Source: Candidatus Pantoea carbekii
Lineage (GTDB): Bacteria; Pseudomonadota; Gammaproteobacteria; Enterobacterales; Enterobacteriaceae
Length of the DNA stretch: 64,000 nt
Reading direction: 5' to 3'
NCBI RefSeq assembly: GCF_000971765.1
Contig: NZ_CP010907.1
Span: 1,064,501-1,128,500, forward strand
In this document: in pieces, positions 32,581 to 43,276 of the stretch
How positions within the stretch are numbered: the first letter of the stretch is position 1
Layout of the letters: each line of letters opens with the position of its first letter
The notes under the pieces: generated by a model
Database searches by the model: none
What the model was told of the DNA's origin: nothing
The model's input: only the letters and a program-made list of their open reading frames with translations
Program-made: the position numbers and the translations under genes

Positions 32581-33620
32581 ATGATGATTGTTCTAGTTTT
32601 GTTTGCATGTTTATTGACGTTTTGAATACAAAATTAGTCAGGATATTATAATAATTGCACAAAAAAATACTCATAGGTTTAATACATTGGTAGAGCAGTT
32701 TTCTGCTAATGTGGAGAGTGTTGTTTGGAAGATCAAAAAAGTTTTAATTTTAGGTACACAAAATTTTGTTAGGTATACTTTTAATTATTATACTCGTAGT
32801 CATATAAATTTTGAAAATGATAATATCACCATTGAGACTGATACCTAGTTTATGTAAAACAATTATTGCCAGTTTATTGATGATTAATTAGCAAAGTGCC
32901 AATATTCATCTTAATTTAAATAAAAAAATCTTGATATTATAAACAAATTATTGCTTATATACACATATTAGATGATACTGCCTAACTGATCCATTGCAAG
33001 TATCATGCAACAATTGTTTAGATTATCTAATTCATAATAAATAAAAAATATGTTTCCGATTTGGGTATTATAGTATGTTAATGACGCAAAATTATCCTGA
33101 TAAGCGTGAATATCAGTATCTACCTAATAGTACGTAAAGTTTACTAACAATAGAATGTTCATTCTTCGTTAATATTGGAAATTATACAAATTGAATGCAG
33201 CTTTAACCTTTATGCAGTTAGTCATTATAATGCAGTTGGATTAATGCAAATTATGCAAAATTCTGCTGGTCTTGATGTATTTAAAACGAAAGGTAAATAT
33301 GGTCAACTAAGTCGATTTTATCTATTTAATGTAAAAAATAACATTGATGTTACTGCTGAGTATATAGAGTTATTGCACAATTACCTTAATGAAATTATTG
33401 ATCTATTATCGCAGTGTTATTTAGTAATTACAGCGATAATAAAGAGATTAATAGTATGTTATCTATTTTCTCTAACAAAAAACATGAATCCTTTTCAATT
33501 ATCAAATTTATGTCACTTGGCCAAGTTCACGAAGAACTAGCTAGACAATCTGCTTCTATAGGATCTTATTGTTACTTATATAAAGTAACTGGTGCGCAAA
33601 AAAATGATTATTATTTTTGA
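32581..33620 (+). pseudogene. mltC: membrane-bound lytic transglycosylase C, decayed
   Basis: Relic of the outer-membrane lipoprotein MltC that cleaves peptidoglycan glycan strands. The start at 32581 encodes a lipoprotein-like signal (LVLFACLLTF, lipobox Cys at 10) but hits TGA at 32623-32625. Around 32680-32845 the N-terminal domain reads on (VEQFSANVES, YYTRSHINFE, TIET) up to TAG at 32846-32848. The middle is unreadable. The transglycosylase core returns at about 33170-33330 (IQIECSFN with the catalytic Glu, then GLMQIMQNSAG), and the C-terminus (LYKVTGAQKN) reappears in another frame at 33500-33620. It follows yggX as in E. coli. Multiple lesions; certainly dead. Confidence 0.88.
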
Positions 33621-36331
33621 TGTTTATAAAATATATCATCTTGATTATTGTGTAATACTAAAATTTTAAATTTATTGTAAGACATATAAATTATATTTAA
33701 TATCATTTATATCCCAAGTAATTTTATTATTTTTTTCTTAATAAGAACCTAAGTATGCGTTTTTCTAATTATATCATAAATATAAAATTAAAGTCTGTTT
33801 GATTGAAAATAGTATATGAGGTAGTTAAATATTAAATTTGTTTTAGAATCATCTACAAATGATCTTTAAATCTTTTAATTATGTGTTTAATTATATTTTT
33901 TAATTGTAAATTTTTTATTGCTTTAAAATCCATAATCAAGTAAATAATTATTTCATTTAAAATATAACTTTTATAAGTTAAAACTTTCATTATAGATTTG
34001 TTATAGAATATTTATTAATATTTATTGAATGTAATTAAAATATTAATAAATTAATTTTTAGTATCATAATATTTTATATTTAATAAATTAATATCAATAT
34101 TAACTGATTCATATCATCCTATAATCTTAAAAATTCAATTTAATTAATAATTTATAATAAATAAAAAATACAATTATTATATTTGTTAATTTTTCATTAA
34201 AGAAATATACACAATATATATGTTAACAAGAATTCATTATACTATCATATATGAACATTTATAATAATAGATCTGAAATGTTCATATAGCATAAAATTGT
34301 TTTAACTAAGTAAAATTAATACGTTATATTGCTGAGAACAACGATAATATTTTCAAATAAATCATATTTATATATTTTTTTATTATATTGCTATTCTAAT
34401 TTTTAGAAAGTTAAAAATTTTTTCTATATAAATGTTAATATGTATAAATTTTGAATTTATTATAAAAATTAGTAGGTAATAGTTATTAGAATGAATTTTT
34501 CTAAAATATGTCAAATCAAAAAAATTTCTATTACTATATGAATTATTAAAACTTTAAATAATAAATTGTTTATTAAAATTATGAAGTGTATTCTTAATTA
34601 CAAGAGTAATTATATTAAAACAATAAGATATAATCTGTAATAAATGTCACATAATGTTTATTTTTGAAATTTATTTAAATTTTTTTTAAAGTAGATAGGA
34701 ATTTTACATTGTATATATTTTATGTAAAATATTAAAGAAGGTATTTTGTATAACTAAAAAATTAGGTTTATTAAATAATTAATTTTTAACAACTTTTAAG
34801 TTAGTACTATTTAAAAAAGAAAAATTTTCCAAATATAAAATTAGCATACACAAGATAGTCAATTCTAATATTAATTTTTAAAAAATATTTATATTCGCCA
34901 TATTTTAGCATAAAAAGTTTGAATTTTCAATAAAAAATAACACATTGTTTGTCTTTTATGCTAGAGATAGCCTATAATCACTTACTATCATAAGTAGTAT
35001 TTAATATTATTTTTGAAAATTATCAATTTATTGTAAATCAATTTAAAATTAATCTAGTAATATATTACTGTTCTACATAGTAATTTAGCAAATTGATAAT
35101 ATTAAGTAAGTTACTGATTATTGATCAATTTTATGCGTTTAGTTTATATTTTGATAAAACAATAGTAAAAATTATTTAACCTTTTAAATTTACTAATTAT
35201 TTTATAATACTAAATAATGGTATTTTAAATAAGCTTGTTTAAAAAATAAAATAGCTTATCTATGATAATATTTGCTAACAATTACTGAAACTTTGATTTT
35301 CTTGGTAGAAAGCATAGATTATATGATGTATTTCATTCAATGCAGCCGAATACTAGATCGGCGGTACTAGATATAGATTAAAATCCAAATTAACCAATTA
35401 TATAATAAATATTCTTTATGTTTCTTGAGTTCAAAAATTTATTAGACACTTCGGTTAGATCAAATGATTTATATTTTTTACAAAATTCTTTTCTTTAAAG
35501 TATTTGCTTTTAAAATATATAGAGATAATATTTATATAGACTTAATTAGATTTAAATTTGCTGTATTACATTATTTAACAGGACATTTTGTCTTTGCTGA
35601 TGTATTTATTAAAACAACAGCGTAAAATTTTTTCATTGTGTTCAATCTATGTTCATAGATGATAAACGGAATCATTATCTGTATAGATATGGTGTATAAA
35701 ATATTTAATTTAAAATTAAATATTTTCATAAAAAACAAGTCATAATATATAATATTTTTCAATCTTAGGTTGCAAATTAACATACTAGGTATGTGTATAT
35801 GATGTAATCACTGCATAGGGACATAATTATTTAAATATTGTTATTGTAATGTATCATAGCATATCGCGATAACGCCGTAGTTTTTTGTTTCTATAGATAT
35901 TAAATTTTTAATATAAAATATACAAACTATTCTTTCATAGCTATATAATTCAAAAAATTATTGCAAAAATATTTTTTTTGATCATTTTTGTTTTATGAAA
36001 TTCAGTGTCCTATTTACATGCAGGCTGCAAACCAATAATATGCAATTTATTATACAAGATAAAAGAAATGAGATTTTTATTTAAATTAAATAATCAACCT
36101 AATCTACTTTTAAAGTATACGATAGCTTCTTTTTAATATATTCAAATGTATAAAGTTTATATTTTTTAAAATTTTGAGTAAATCAAAAAATTTTTTAACA
36201 ATGAGCATTCTAGTAAAATGATTCTAAAATATGATTTTGTGGTTTACGTTTAGTTATTAGTATATTGTGGTATACATTTAGTTATTAGTATATAATGAAG
36301 TTATGAGTATATAACGAGTAACGAAATTTTG
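33621..36331. other. largest eroded spacer, mltC-deoB
   Basis: About 2.7 kb of extremely AT-rich DNA without a recognisable gene. Small inverted repeats occur at 34249-34260/34276-34287 (12 bp) and 35698-35711/35713-35726 (14 bp around one A). A slightly less AT-rich patch near 35340-35380 is unassigned. nupG and speC, neighbours of mltC in E. coli, leave no trace. The 28-bp tandem repeat at 36238-36293 lies at the right end. Confidence 0.5.
36238..36315. repeat. 28-bp tandem repeat upstream of deoB
   Basis: Two adjacent 28-bp units, 36238-36265 and 36266-36293, match at 26 of 28 positions and share TTTAGTTATTAGTATAT. A third, shortened copy of the unit end (GTTATGAGTATAT) follows at about 36300-36312. 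The array stops some 20 bp before the deoB ATG, so it covers the place where the promoter or leader must be. It could be repeated operator half-sites or simple slippage. Confidence 0.55.
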
Positions 36332-37564
36332 ATGAAACGTGTTTTTATTATGGTTCTTGATTCATTTGGTATTGGATGCAGTAAAGATTCTGAGAAATTC
36401 GGTGATCAAGGAGCAGATACATTAGGTCATATTGCTGATGTCTGCTTTCAAAATTTTAATCATGAAATCCTACAAGCTCCTTTTTATTTACCTAATCTAA
36501 ATGCATTAGGATTGGGTAAAGCCGCTGAGATTTCCACCGGAAGATTCCCAACAGGGCTTAATGAACATGCAGAAATAATTGGTGCTTATGGATGTGCTGG
36601 CATGTTATCATCTGGTAAAGATACACCATCAGGTCATTGGGAAATGGCTGGTGTACCAATCATGTTTGATTGGCATTATTTTTTAGATCAAGAGAACAGT
36701 TTTCCAAAATTTTTACTAAAAAATTTAATCAAAAAAGCTAATTTGCCAGGGTATCTCGGTAATTGTCATTCTTCTGGTACATTAATTATTAATGAATTAG
36801 GTGAAGAACATATTAAAACAGGTAAGCCAATTTTCTATACCTCTTCAGATTCTGTATTTCAAATTGCCTGTCATGAAAAATTCTTTGGTTTAACACGTCT
36901 CTATCAGTTATCTAAAATCGTTCGTCAAGAACTTATTGATGCTGGGTATAATATTTGTCGTGTGATAGCACGTCCATTTATAGGTGAGAAAAAACATGAT
37001 TTTAGACGCACCGGTAACCGTCAAGATTTTGTGGTTGAGCCACCTTTACCTACTATTTTAAAAAAATTTGTGGATGAGAAAAATGGTGAAGTAATTGCAG
37101 TGGGTAAAATCGCAGATATTTATGCTAGACAGGGTATTACGCAGATCATTAAAGCTAATGGGTTAGAAAATTTACTAAATGCGACGATTACACAAATAAA
37201 GAAAATATCGAATGATTCTATCATTTTTACAAATTTCGTCGATTTTGATTCTATTTGGGGGCATCGGCGTGATATTGCTGGATATGCAAATGGACTTAAA
37301 TTTTTTGATTCCCGTCTACCAGAACTTATGGCTTTAGTGCAGCAAGATGATATCTTAATTCTTACTGCTGATCACGGTTGTGATCCAAGTTGGCATGGTA
37401 CTAATCATACACGTGAACATGTTCCCATTCTTCTTTACGGACCTAATATACAACCTAGGTCGTTAGGCTATCGCGATACATTAGCTGATATTGCACAAAC
37501 TATTGCAAGTTATTTTAGTCTCTCTAAGATGCAATACGGTACTAGTATGTTACAATATAATTAA
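36332..37564 (+). CDS. deoB: phosphopentomutase DeoB
   Basis: Interconverts (deoxy)ribose 1-phosphate and 5-phosphate. From the ATG at 36332 it has 410 residues (E. coli 407); a TTG lies directly before. It belongs to the alkaline-phosphatase superfamily: the N-terminal metal-binding VLDSFGIG with Asp10, the [12 protein letters not shown] segment near the nucleophile Thr, the [13 protein letters not shown] block and C-terminal [19 protein letters not shown] metal ligands are all present. It is followed at 15 bp by deoD, an operon pair from the E. coli deoCABD operon whose deoC and deoA are not here. Confidence 0.96.
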   Translation: MKRVFIMVLDSFGIGCSKDSEKFGDQGADTLGHIADVCFQNFNHEILQAPFYLPNLNALGLGKAAEISTGRFPTGLNEHAEIIGAYGCAGMLSSGKDTPSGHWEMAGVPIMFDWHYFLDQENSFPKFLLKNLIKKANLPGYLGNCHSSGTLIINELGEEHIKTGKPIFYTSSDSVFQIACHEKFFGLTRLYQLSKIVRQELIDAGYNICRVIARPFIGEKKHDFRRTGNRQDFVVEPPLPTILKKFVDEKNGEVIAVGKIADIYARQGITQIIKANGLENLLNATITQIKKISNDSIIFTNFVDFDSIWGHRRDIAGYANGLKFFDSRLPELMALVQQDDILILTADHGCDPSWHGTNHTREHVPILLYGPNIQPRSLGYRDTLADIAQTIASYFSLSKMQYGTSMLQYN

Positions 37565-37579
37565 AAGTGGATAATGATC

Positions 37580-38299
37580 ATGGTAACACCTCATATTAAT
37601 GCACAAATAGGTGACTTCTCAGATGTAGTACTAATGTCTGGTGATCCATTACGTGTTAAATATATTGCTCAAACATTTTTAGAAAATATAGTTCAAGTTA
37701 ACAATGTACGTAATATGTTTGGTTTTACAGGCATATATAAAAATAGAAGAATTTCAGTGATGACACATGGAATAGGTATGCCATCTTGTTCTTTATATAC
37801 CAAGGAGCTTATTACCGACTTTGGAGTCAAAAAAATAATTCGAGTCGGGTCGTGTGGAACTTTGCGTACTGAAATTAAATTACGTGACATCATCATTGCC
37901 TTAGGTGCTTCTACTGATTCAAATATAAACCGTATACGTTTTAAAAATCATGATTTTGCTGCGATTGCAGATTTTAATATGGTACGGAATGCAGTGGATG
38001 CTGCAAACATGTTAGGAATACCTACATATGTTGGTAACATTTTTTCTTCAGATTTATTTTATAACCCAGATATTCAGTTGTTCAATATATTAGAACAATA
38101 TGGTATATTAGGTGTAGACATGGAAACTGCTGGTATGTATGGTACGGTGGCTGAATTTGGCGCAAAAGCATTAACTATATGTACTGTGTCTGATCACATT
38201 AAAATAGGTGAACGCAGTTCTTCTGAAGAACGTGAGACAACTTTTAATGACATGATTAAAATTGCATTAGATTCCATTCTGTTAGAAAAAATTTATTAG
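37580..38299 (+). CDS. deoD: purine nucleoside phosphorylase DeoD
   Basis: Phosphorolyses purine (deoxy)nucleosides to free base and (deoxy)ribose 1-phosphate, which DeoB then converts. From the ATG at 37580 it has 239 residues, the E. coli length; an ATG two codons earlier (37574) is possible. High-molecular-mass PNP signatures: SGDPLR phosphate loop, [25 protein letters not shown] and the catalytic TVSDHI with the Asp acid. Co-transcribed with deoB. The pair suggests salvage of host purine nucleosides, with ribose 5-phosphate entering the pentose phosphate pathway. Confidence 0.96.
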   Translation: MVTPHINAQIGDFSDVVLMSGDPLRVKYIAQTFLENIVQVNNVRNMFGFTGIYKNRRISVMTHGIGMPSCSLYTKELITDFGVKKIIRVGSCGTLRTEIKLRDIIIALGASTDSNINRIRFKNHDFAAIADFNMVRNAVDAANMLGIPTYVGNIFSSDLFYNPDIQLFNILEQYGILGVDMETAGMYGTVAEFGAKALTICTVSDHIKIGERSSSEERETTFNDMIKIALDSILLEKIY

Positions 38300-39233
38300 C
38301 ATAATGTCAGAGTTAATCAGAATTATTAATCCTATATCTAGAAAACTGATTGATTATAAATTTTTAAATTCAAATATCATAATAATAATATATTATGATG
38401 TGTAATTAATTTTAAATACAAGAAATTGTATTTTATTTTTATAATGTCTTTATATATCACGTACCTGATGTTAAAATATATTAAATTTAATAAAAAATAT
38501 TTTTTAATAAATATATTGATATCTCTTTAGTCCACAGCTATTGAATTAATATAGCTTTTTCTATTTAATTTAGAATATTATTAATTTATTTATTTTTTAA
38601 ATTTTTTTTAAGATTATGTTTTATTAATATGAATATATTGATTCAATTGTCTCTGCTGTCTTAGTAACGTATAACACATAAACTTTATCATTCTAAATGT
38701 ATTTAAAATATGAGCAAAATTTTATCATTTTAGTTTGTAAGTAAGCTGTTTAGTTATTAACTATCTGCATTTTTATGAGTTGAATAATATTCATATAGAG
38801 GACACTATAACATATATAGAGTTTATAACATTAGTGTTTTGAAAGGTGTATATTTGTATTATTTTAGAATTTGATATATAATTAAACTGAAAGGGTTAAT
38901 AAAATTAGAACATAATATAATTTTTTAAAAAAAACAATCGGTATTATTATTTTTTAGTGGATAATAACATTGATCTATTTTTCGACAAAAATTATAACAA
39001 ATATAAATATTAATATGTTAAACATAGTCATCTATATTAACTAATGTTTTGTCATATGTATATTATATACATGTTAGATTCATTTATTACGTCGTTTAAT
39101 AAAAATATTTATAATATATTTTTTGTAATACCAACGGTAAATATAAATTTATAATTTAAGAAAATTATTTTTAAATTATAAAAATGCCAAACTTTACATA
39201 GATTGATTTATGTAATTCTTTGAGGAATTTTAA
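38300..39233. other. AT-rich spacer deoD-KGG gene
   Basis: About 930 bp with no readable gene, RNA or strong hairpin. The promoter of the small KGG-repeat gene must be near its right end; GAGGAATTTTA just before 39234 is that gene's ribosome binding site. Confidence 0.5.
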
Positions 39234-39404
39234 ATGAGCAATTTAAGAGGTGGTAATGGTAATTTTGCTATGAATCCTGAACGAGCACGTGAAGCCGGTA
39301 AAAAAGGAGGATCCGTAAGTAGCAGTAACTTTCGTAATAATCCTAAACGTGCTGTTAGAGCAGGACGTAAAGGTGGTAAGAGAAGCCGAACAAATTCTAG
39401 ATAA
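39234..39404 (+). CDS. KGG-repeat stress protein (YciG/YmdF family)
   Basis: A 56-codon gene with a good ribosome binding site (TGAGGAATTTTAA before the ATG). The product is small, very basic and glycine-rich. It has two copies of the KGG repeat: GGNGNFAMNPERAREAGKKG at 7-26 and SNFRNNPKRAVRAGRKGG at about 31-48. This matches the E. coli YciG/YmdF family (Con-10/KGG proteins of 57-59 residues), whose members are linked to general stress response and stationary phase; molecular function is unknown. The tail KRSRTNSR is more basic than in E. coli. It stands alone between deoD and gshB. Codon use is normal for the window. Confidence 0.85.
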   Translation: MSNLRGGNGNFAMNPERAREAGKKGGSVSSSNFRNNPKRAVRAGRKGGKRSRTNSR

Positions 39405-39760
39405 TAAATTCTTTTAACCAAGAAAGTGAAATATACTACCATTTGAATTTTGTATTTAAATTTTAAGTATTCTATTGAATTCATTTTGCACAATTAATTA
39501 AGCTTTTATGAAATAATAGGCAAAAATATGTCTTGCTTGAATGTTAAAAAGATTTGATATATATCAAATCATTGGTGCTAGTATAATAATTAACTTACTA
39601 ATGCTTAGTTAATTGGTGCTTTTATTTTTAAAATTAGGATCTATACAAAAATATACTTTATATTATTTAAATACAGGGATTTTTTAATAATATAAAAATC
39701 AACCTTGTATTAATTTATAATTAACAACTATTATAACGCGTTATTTATATTATATCATAG
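39405..39760. other. spacer with 20-bp palindrome
   Basis: 356 bp between convergent genes (KGG gene and gshB). It holds the perfect palindrome GATTTGATATATATCAAATC at 39551-39570 and an imperfect long hairpin at about 39673-39714, where AATACAGGG pairs with CCTTGTATT across an AT-rich inner stem; the latter could terminate transcription from both sides. Confidence 0.5.
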
Positions 39761-40711
39761 TTAGTGGCGCATTAAACGTTTCTCGATAGCATTTATTAAC
39801 ATACCAGTAATTGAAACAGGAAAAACTGACTCAATTTCACAGACACACGTTGGGCTAGTTATGTTGATTTCAGTTAATTTATTGCCTATAATATCCAGTC
39901 CTGCAAAAATTATTCCTTTAGTTTTAATTATAGGTGCAATACGACGAGCAATTTTCCAATCGCTTTCGCTAAGTGGACGTGCTTCACCATACCCGCCTAC
40001 AGCAAGATTGCCTCGTGTTTCATATCCTTGAGGTATTCGCGCTAAACAATACGGTATCGGTTGCCCATCTACTATTAGTACACGTTTATCCCCTTCTTCG
40101 ATTTCCTTTAAATAATTTTGTGCTATACAAAAATACTGACCATGATTAGTAAGTACTTCTGTAATTACACCAAAATTTGGATCGTTTTGTTTAATGCGGA
40201 AGATGGACATACCTCCCATCCCATCAAGCGGTTTGATGATAATATCACCATGTTGTTGCCAAAAAGCATGTAATTTTTCTTTTTTAGACGTAACCAATGT
40301 ATGAGGTGTTAAATCCGAAAACCAAGCGGTATAGAGTTTTTCGTTGCAATTACGTAGGCTTTGTGGTGTATTAATAATCAATGTACCTTGTTCTTCAGCA
40401 TATTCCAATAAATAAGTAGCATATATAAATTCAGCATTAAACGGCGGATCTTTACGCATCAATATCACATTGAGATTAGATAGTTTTATATCTTGTTCGT
40501 TATAAAATTGGTACCATTGTTCACAGTCGTTTTTAACACGAAGTGTGCGAGTATGTCCATATGCAATACCATTATGTAAAAAAAGATCATCTATTTCCAT
40601 ATAATGAATTTCATAACCATGTTCTTGTGCTTTAAGCAAAATAGCAAAACTCGTATCTTTTTTAATATTAATGGAAGAAATAGGATCCATAATAATTCCA
40701 AGTTTTATCAT
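39761..40711 (-). CDS. gshB: glutathione synthetase GshB
   Basis: ATP-grasp enzyme joining gamma-glutamylcysteine and glycine to glutathione. From the ATG at 40711 it has 316 residues, exactly the E. coli length; a TTG four codons upstream is in frame but GGAAA before the ATG supports the shorter form. Visible features are MRKDPPFNAEFIYATYLLE, KPLDGMGGMSIF (ATP-grasp loop near residue 160) and EINITSPTCVCEIE at the metal site. GshA is not in the window. Glutathione synthesis fits with other antioxidant genes retained nearby (mutY, yggX, ftnA). Confidence 0.96.
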   Translation of the reverse strand: MIKLGIIMDPISSINIKKDTSFAILLKAQEHGYEIHYMEIDDLFLHNGIAYGHTRTLRVKNDCEQWYQFYNEQDIKLSNLNVILMRKDPPFNAEFIYATYLLEYAEEQGTLIINTPQSLRNCNEKLYTAWFSDLTPHTLVTSKKEKLHAFWQQHGDIIIKPLDGMGGMSIFRIKQNDPNFGVITEVLTNHGQYFCIAQNYLKEIEEGDKRVLIVDGQPIPYCLARIPQGYETRGNLAVGGYGEARPLSESDWKIARRIAPIIKTKGIIFAGLDIIGNKLTEINITSPTCVCEIESVFPVSITGMLINAIEKRLMRH

Positions 40712-41438
40712 TATATTTTCCAATGTGATTAGAATACAATTTTTTTATTTTTAGTATACATAAACTAGATCGTTAAAATTTTTTATCAGAAAAATGATAA
40801 ATATTTAATATGTAAAATTATAAATTCTATTTATATATCATTTCATTCTCTTTACAATTGCACTCTAATTTTTTAATTTATATAAAATATAGTATTTAGT
40901 TATTAGAAATAATATTCTAAAAATAATTACCAATAAAGGAGTGCATAAGAATACATGAATCATATAAAATATTTCAAACCATTTAATATGATCTTATATT
41001 TTTAACGATTTACTTTAATTCAATATAATATTTAATTTTTTATATAAATAATAAATAATTTATAATCGTATGTGATGATAAAAAAATTTATCTCATTATT
41101 ATATAAATATATTTTTAATTTTTTAAATACAAAAATAATATTTAATATAAAATAGATAATACCTGCAGATTAATTAATATATTTGTATTTGGAAAAATTT
41201 ATTATGCATAGGATGTACAAATTAATTTGATTTAAGTTAAAAAATTTTTGAAAAAGAATGCATATTGTTTAGGTAAAAAAGATTACAGAAGAAGAATAAT
41301 TCTATTAAGAATAGTATACTCATTCTATATTGATAATTACTTCATTATTTAATTTTTGTAAAAATTAAATAATGAGAAAGAACCATATTGAATAGTATAG
41401 TCTCAATTATTTTTGTAGCTCTTTCTCACATAAAATTT
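40712..41438. other. eroded spacer gshB-galP
   Basis: About 730 bp. E. coli has rsmE, endA and sprT between gshB and galP; none is readable. The probable galP terminator hairpin lies at 41342-41375. Confidence 0.55.
41342..41375 (-). terminator. probable galP terminator hairpin
   Basis: Perfect 15-bp stem (TCATTATTTAATTTT at 41342-41356 with its complement at 41361-41375) and 4-nt loop, 64 bp past the galP stop. On the minus strand the stem's second arm ends the transcript in A/U-rich sequence. AT-rich, so a weaker terminator than usual. Confidence 0.5.
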
Positions 41439-42833
41439 TTATTTTTGACCAATATCACGCAATTTTTTGCCTAACATTAAATTACACTCGATATGTTCTA
41501 AGGAAATATTTTTAGTTTCTGGAACAAGTATAATAGTCAATACAATAAATAGTATATTCAGTGCAGCGTAGATCCAAAAAGTTACTGCTTTACCCAATAT
41601 ATCTAACATACTTAGGAAAGTAGCACCAACTATCATATTTGCAATCCAATTAGTAGTAGTAGATACTGTAATACCAAAATCACGACCTTTAAGGGGCTGA
41701 ATTTCTGAACATAGCACCCAAACTAGTGGCCCTGCAGACATTGCAAAACCAACTATAAAGATTAGTAACATAATAATAGCAAAATACTGTGCACTCACAG
41801 AATGAATAGTTATATGCAGCATGGTTCCAAGAATACCTATACCACAAGCCATAACTAAAAAACCTAATATGAGCGTTGGTTTTCTTCCCCATCGATCTAC
41901 TAAACCGATAGCAATAAAAGTAGCTAATACATTTACTAAACCTACAAGTACCGTACCCCACATTTGTTTTGTTGTATTTGCAAAACCCGCAATTTCAAAA
42001 ATTTTAGGTGCATAGTACATGATTATATTCATGCCTGTAAATTGTTGCATTATTTGTAGCAAAATACCAAGGAATACTGCTCGACGGAAATTTCTGTTAT
42101 GTTGAAATAATTGCCAACCAGATTGTTTAACCTTTAAACTTTCACGAATTTCGTCTAATTCACGTTTTGCATGTTCGCTGGTATCTCGTAAACGATCTAA
42201 TACACGTTGTGCATCACGGAAGTCGCCTTTCGCTGCTAACCAACGTGGACTATTAGGTAAAAATAACACCCCTGCTAATAACAAAATAGCCGGTATAGTA
42301 ATAATACCTAACATATAACGCCATGCACCTGTATTACTGAATATAGTGTCTGATATATATGCCATGAGAATGCCGATAGTAATCATTAACTGATAAAGTG
42401 AAATCATACTACCGCGAATTTTTTCCGATGCAATTTCAGAAAGATACAAAGGAGCCGTATAGGAGGCAACACCTACAGCTAACCCAAGTACTATTCTTGC
42501 AGCAATGAGCATACTTATATTGAGTGCTATTGCAGACCAAACAGAACCTATTACAAATAAAATTGCACCTACCATTAAACTTTTTTTGCGACCAAGACGC
42601 AATGACATCCAACCACTACCAATCGCACCTATAGCAGCACCGAACATCATAGAGCTTACAATCCATTCTTGCTGGTTTAAAGTAACTTGAAAATCCGTAG
42701 CAATAAAAGGTAAAGCACCAGCGATAACGCCTATATCAAGACCGAATAGCAGGCCAGCTAAAGCAGCTAAAAAGCATACAAAAAAAGTCATTGCCTTATT
42801 TGAAGTTCTGCTTGTGTAAGTATTACTAAGCAT
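41439..42833 (-). CDS. galP: galactose/glucose:H+ symporter GalP
   Basis: Major facilitator sugar porter of the inner membrane. From the ATG at 42833 (GGGAGGCAAT just before) it has 464 residues, the E. coli GalP length; a TTG four codons upstream is an alternative. Twelve membrane segments are visible. Sugar-porter signatures: [18 protein letters not shown] at about 27-44, GRKKS after helix 2, [39 protein letters not shown] and [12 protein letters not shown]. AraE and XylE are paralogues; the resemblance to GalP is closest. It probably brings host glucose or another hexose into a symbiont that may lack PTS permeases. Confidence 0.94.
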   Translation of the reverse strand: MLSNTYTSRTSNKAMTFFVCFLAALAGLLFGLDIGVIAGALPFIATDFQVTLNQQEWIVSSMMFGAAIGAIGSGWMSLRLGRKKSLMVGAILFVIGSVWSAIALNISMLIAARIVLGLAVGVASYTAPLYLSEIASEKIRGSMISLYQLMITIGILMAYISDTIFSNTGAWRYMLGIITIPAILLLAGVLFLPNSPRWLAAKGDFRDAQRVLDRLRDTSEHAKRELDEIRESLKVKQSGWQLFQHNRNFRRAVFLGILLQIMQQFTGMNIIMYYAPKIFEIAGFANTTKQMWGTVLVGLVNVLATFIAIGLVDRWGRKPTLILGFLVMACGIGILGTMLHITIHSVSAQYFAIIMLLIFIVGFAMSAGPLVWVLCSEIQPLKGRDFGITVSTTTNWIANMIVGATFLSMLDILGKAVTFWIYAALNILFIVLTIILVPETKNISLEHIECNLMLGKKLRDIGQK

Positions 42834-43276
42834 ATTGCCTCCCAAGTTTATCTATCATTTTTGTATCAATTTTAAACACTTGCTAACAAAAGAAAAAGTG
42901 AGAACGGCCATAAAATATAATTAATAACATATCACGAAACCATGTAATTCAGTATGTTATCGGAAATATTATGTAATTGTCTGGGTTAGTTGTAGCACTT
43001 TTTAAGTTTTTAAAATTCATTTATACATTATCTAATAAATATCTAAATTACATATAGTAAAATGTTTAAGAATTAAATTTCTGATACTTTTGTAAATCTT
43101 AAAATTTAGTATTAAAAATAATTAAATTTCTTAATATATATGCACAGTGATAATCTTTTGTTAAAGGAGTACAAGATGCATTTGTTTTAAAAATATATTA
43201 TGATAAAGTTATCTTATGATAGATTGGATCTTTCTTAAAGCTCCTTTATAAAATAAACTAAAATTATATCGAATAT
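42834..43276. other. AT-rich spacer galP-metK
   Basis: 443 bp between metK and galP, both on the minus strand. In E. coli galP follows metK at similar spacing, so the order is ancestral. No gene or convincing hairpin is seen. Confidence 0.5.

Noticed and set aside
35571-35783. 70-codon minus-strand frame in the largest spacer
   Set aside because: AT-driven composition, includes a palindrome, no ribosome binding site and no family resemblance.
36238-36315. CRISPR-like array
   Set aside because: The units are directly adjacent without spacers, there are only two to three, and no cas gene is present.
39230-39493. 87-codon minus-strand open frame
   Set aside because: It is antisense to the KGG-repeat gene, low in complexity (Leu/Pro/Arg-rich) and has no ribosome binding site; the plus-strand frame matches a known family.
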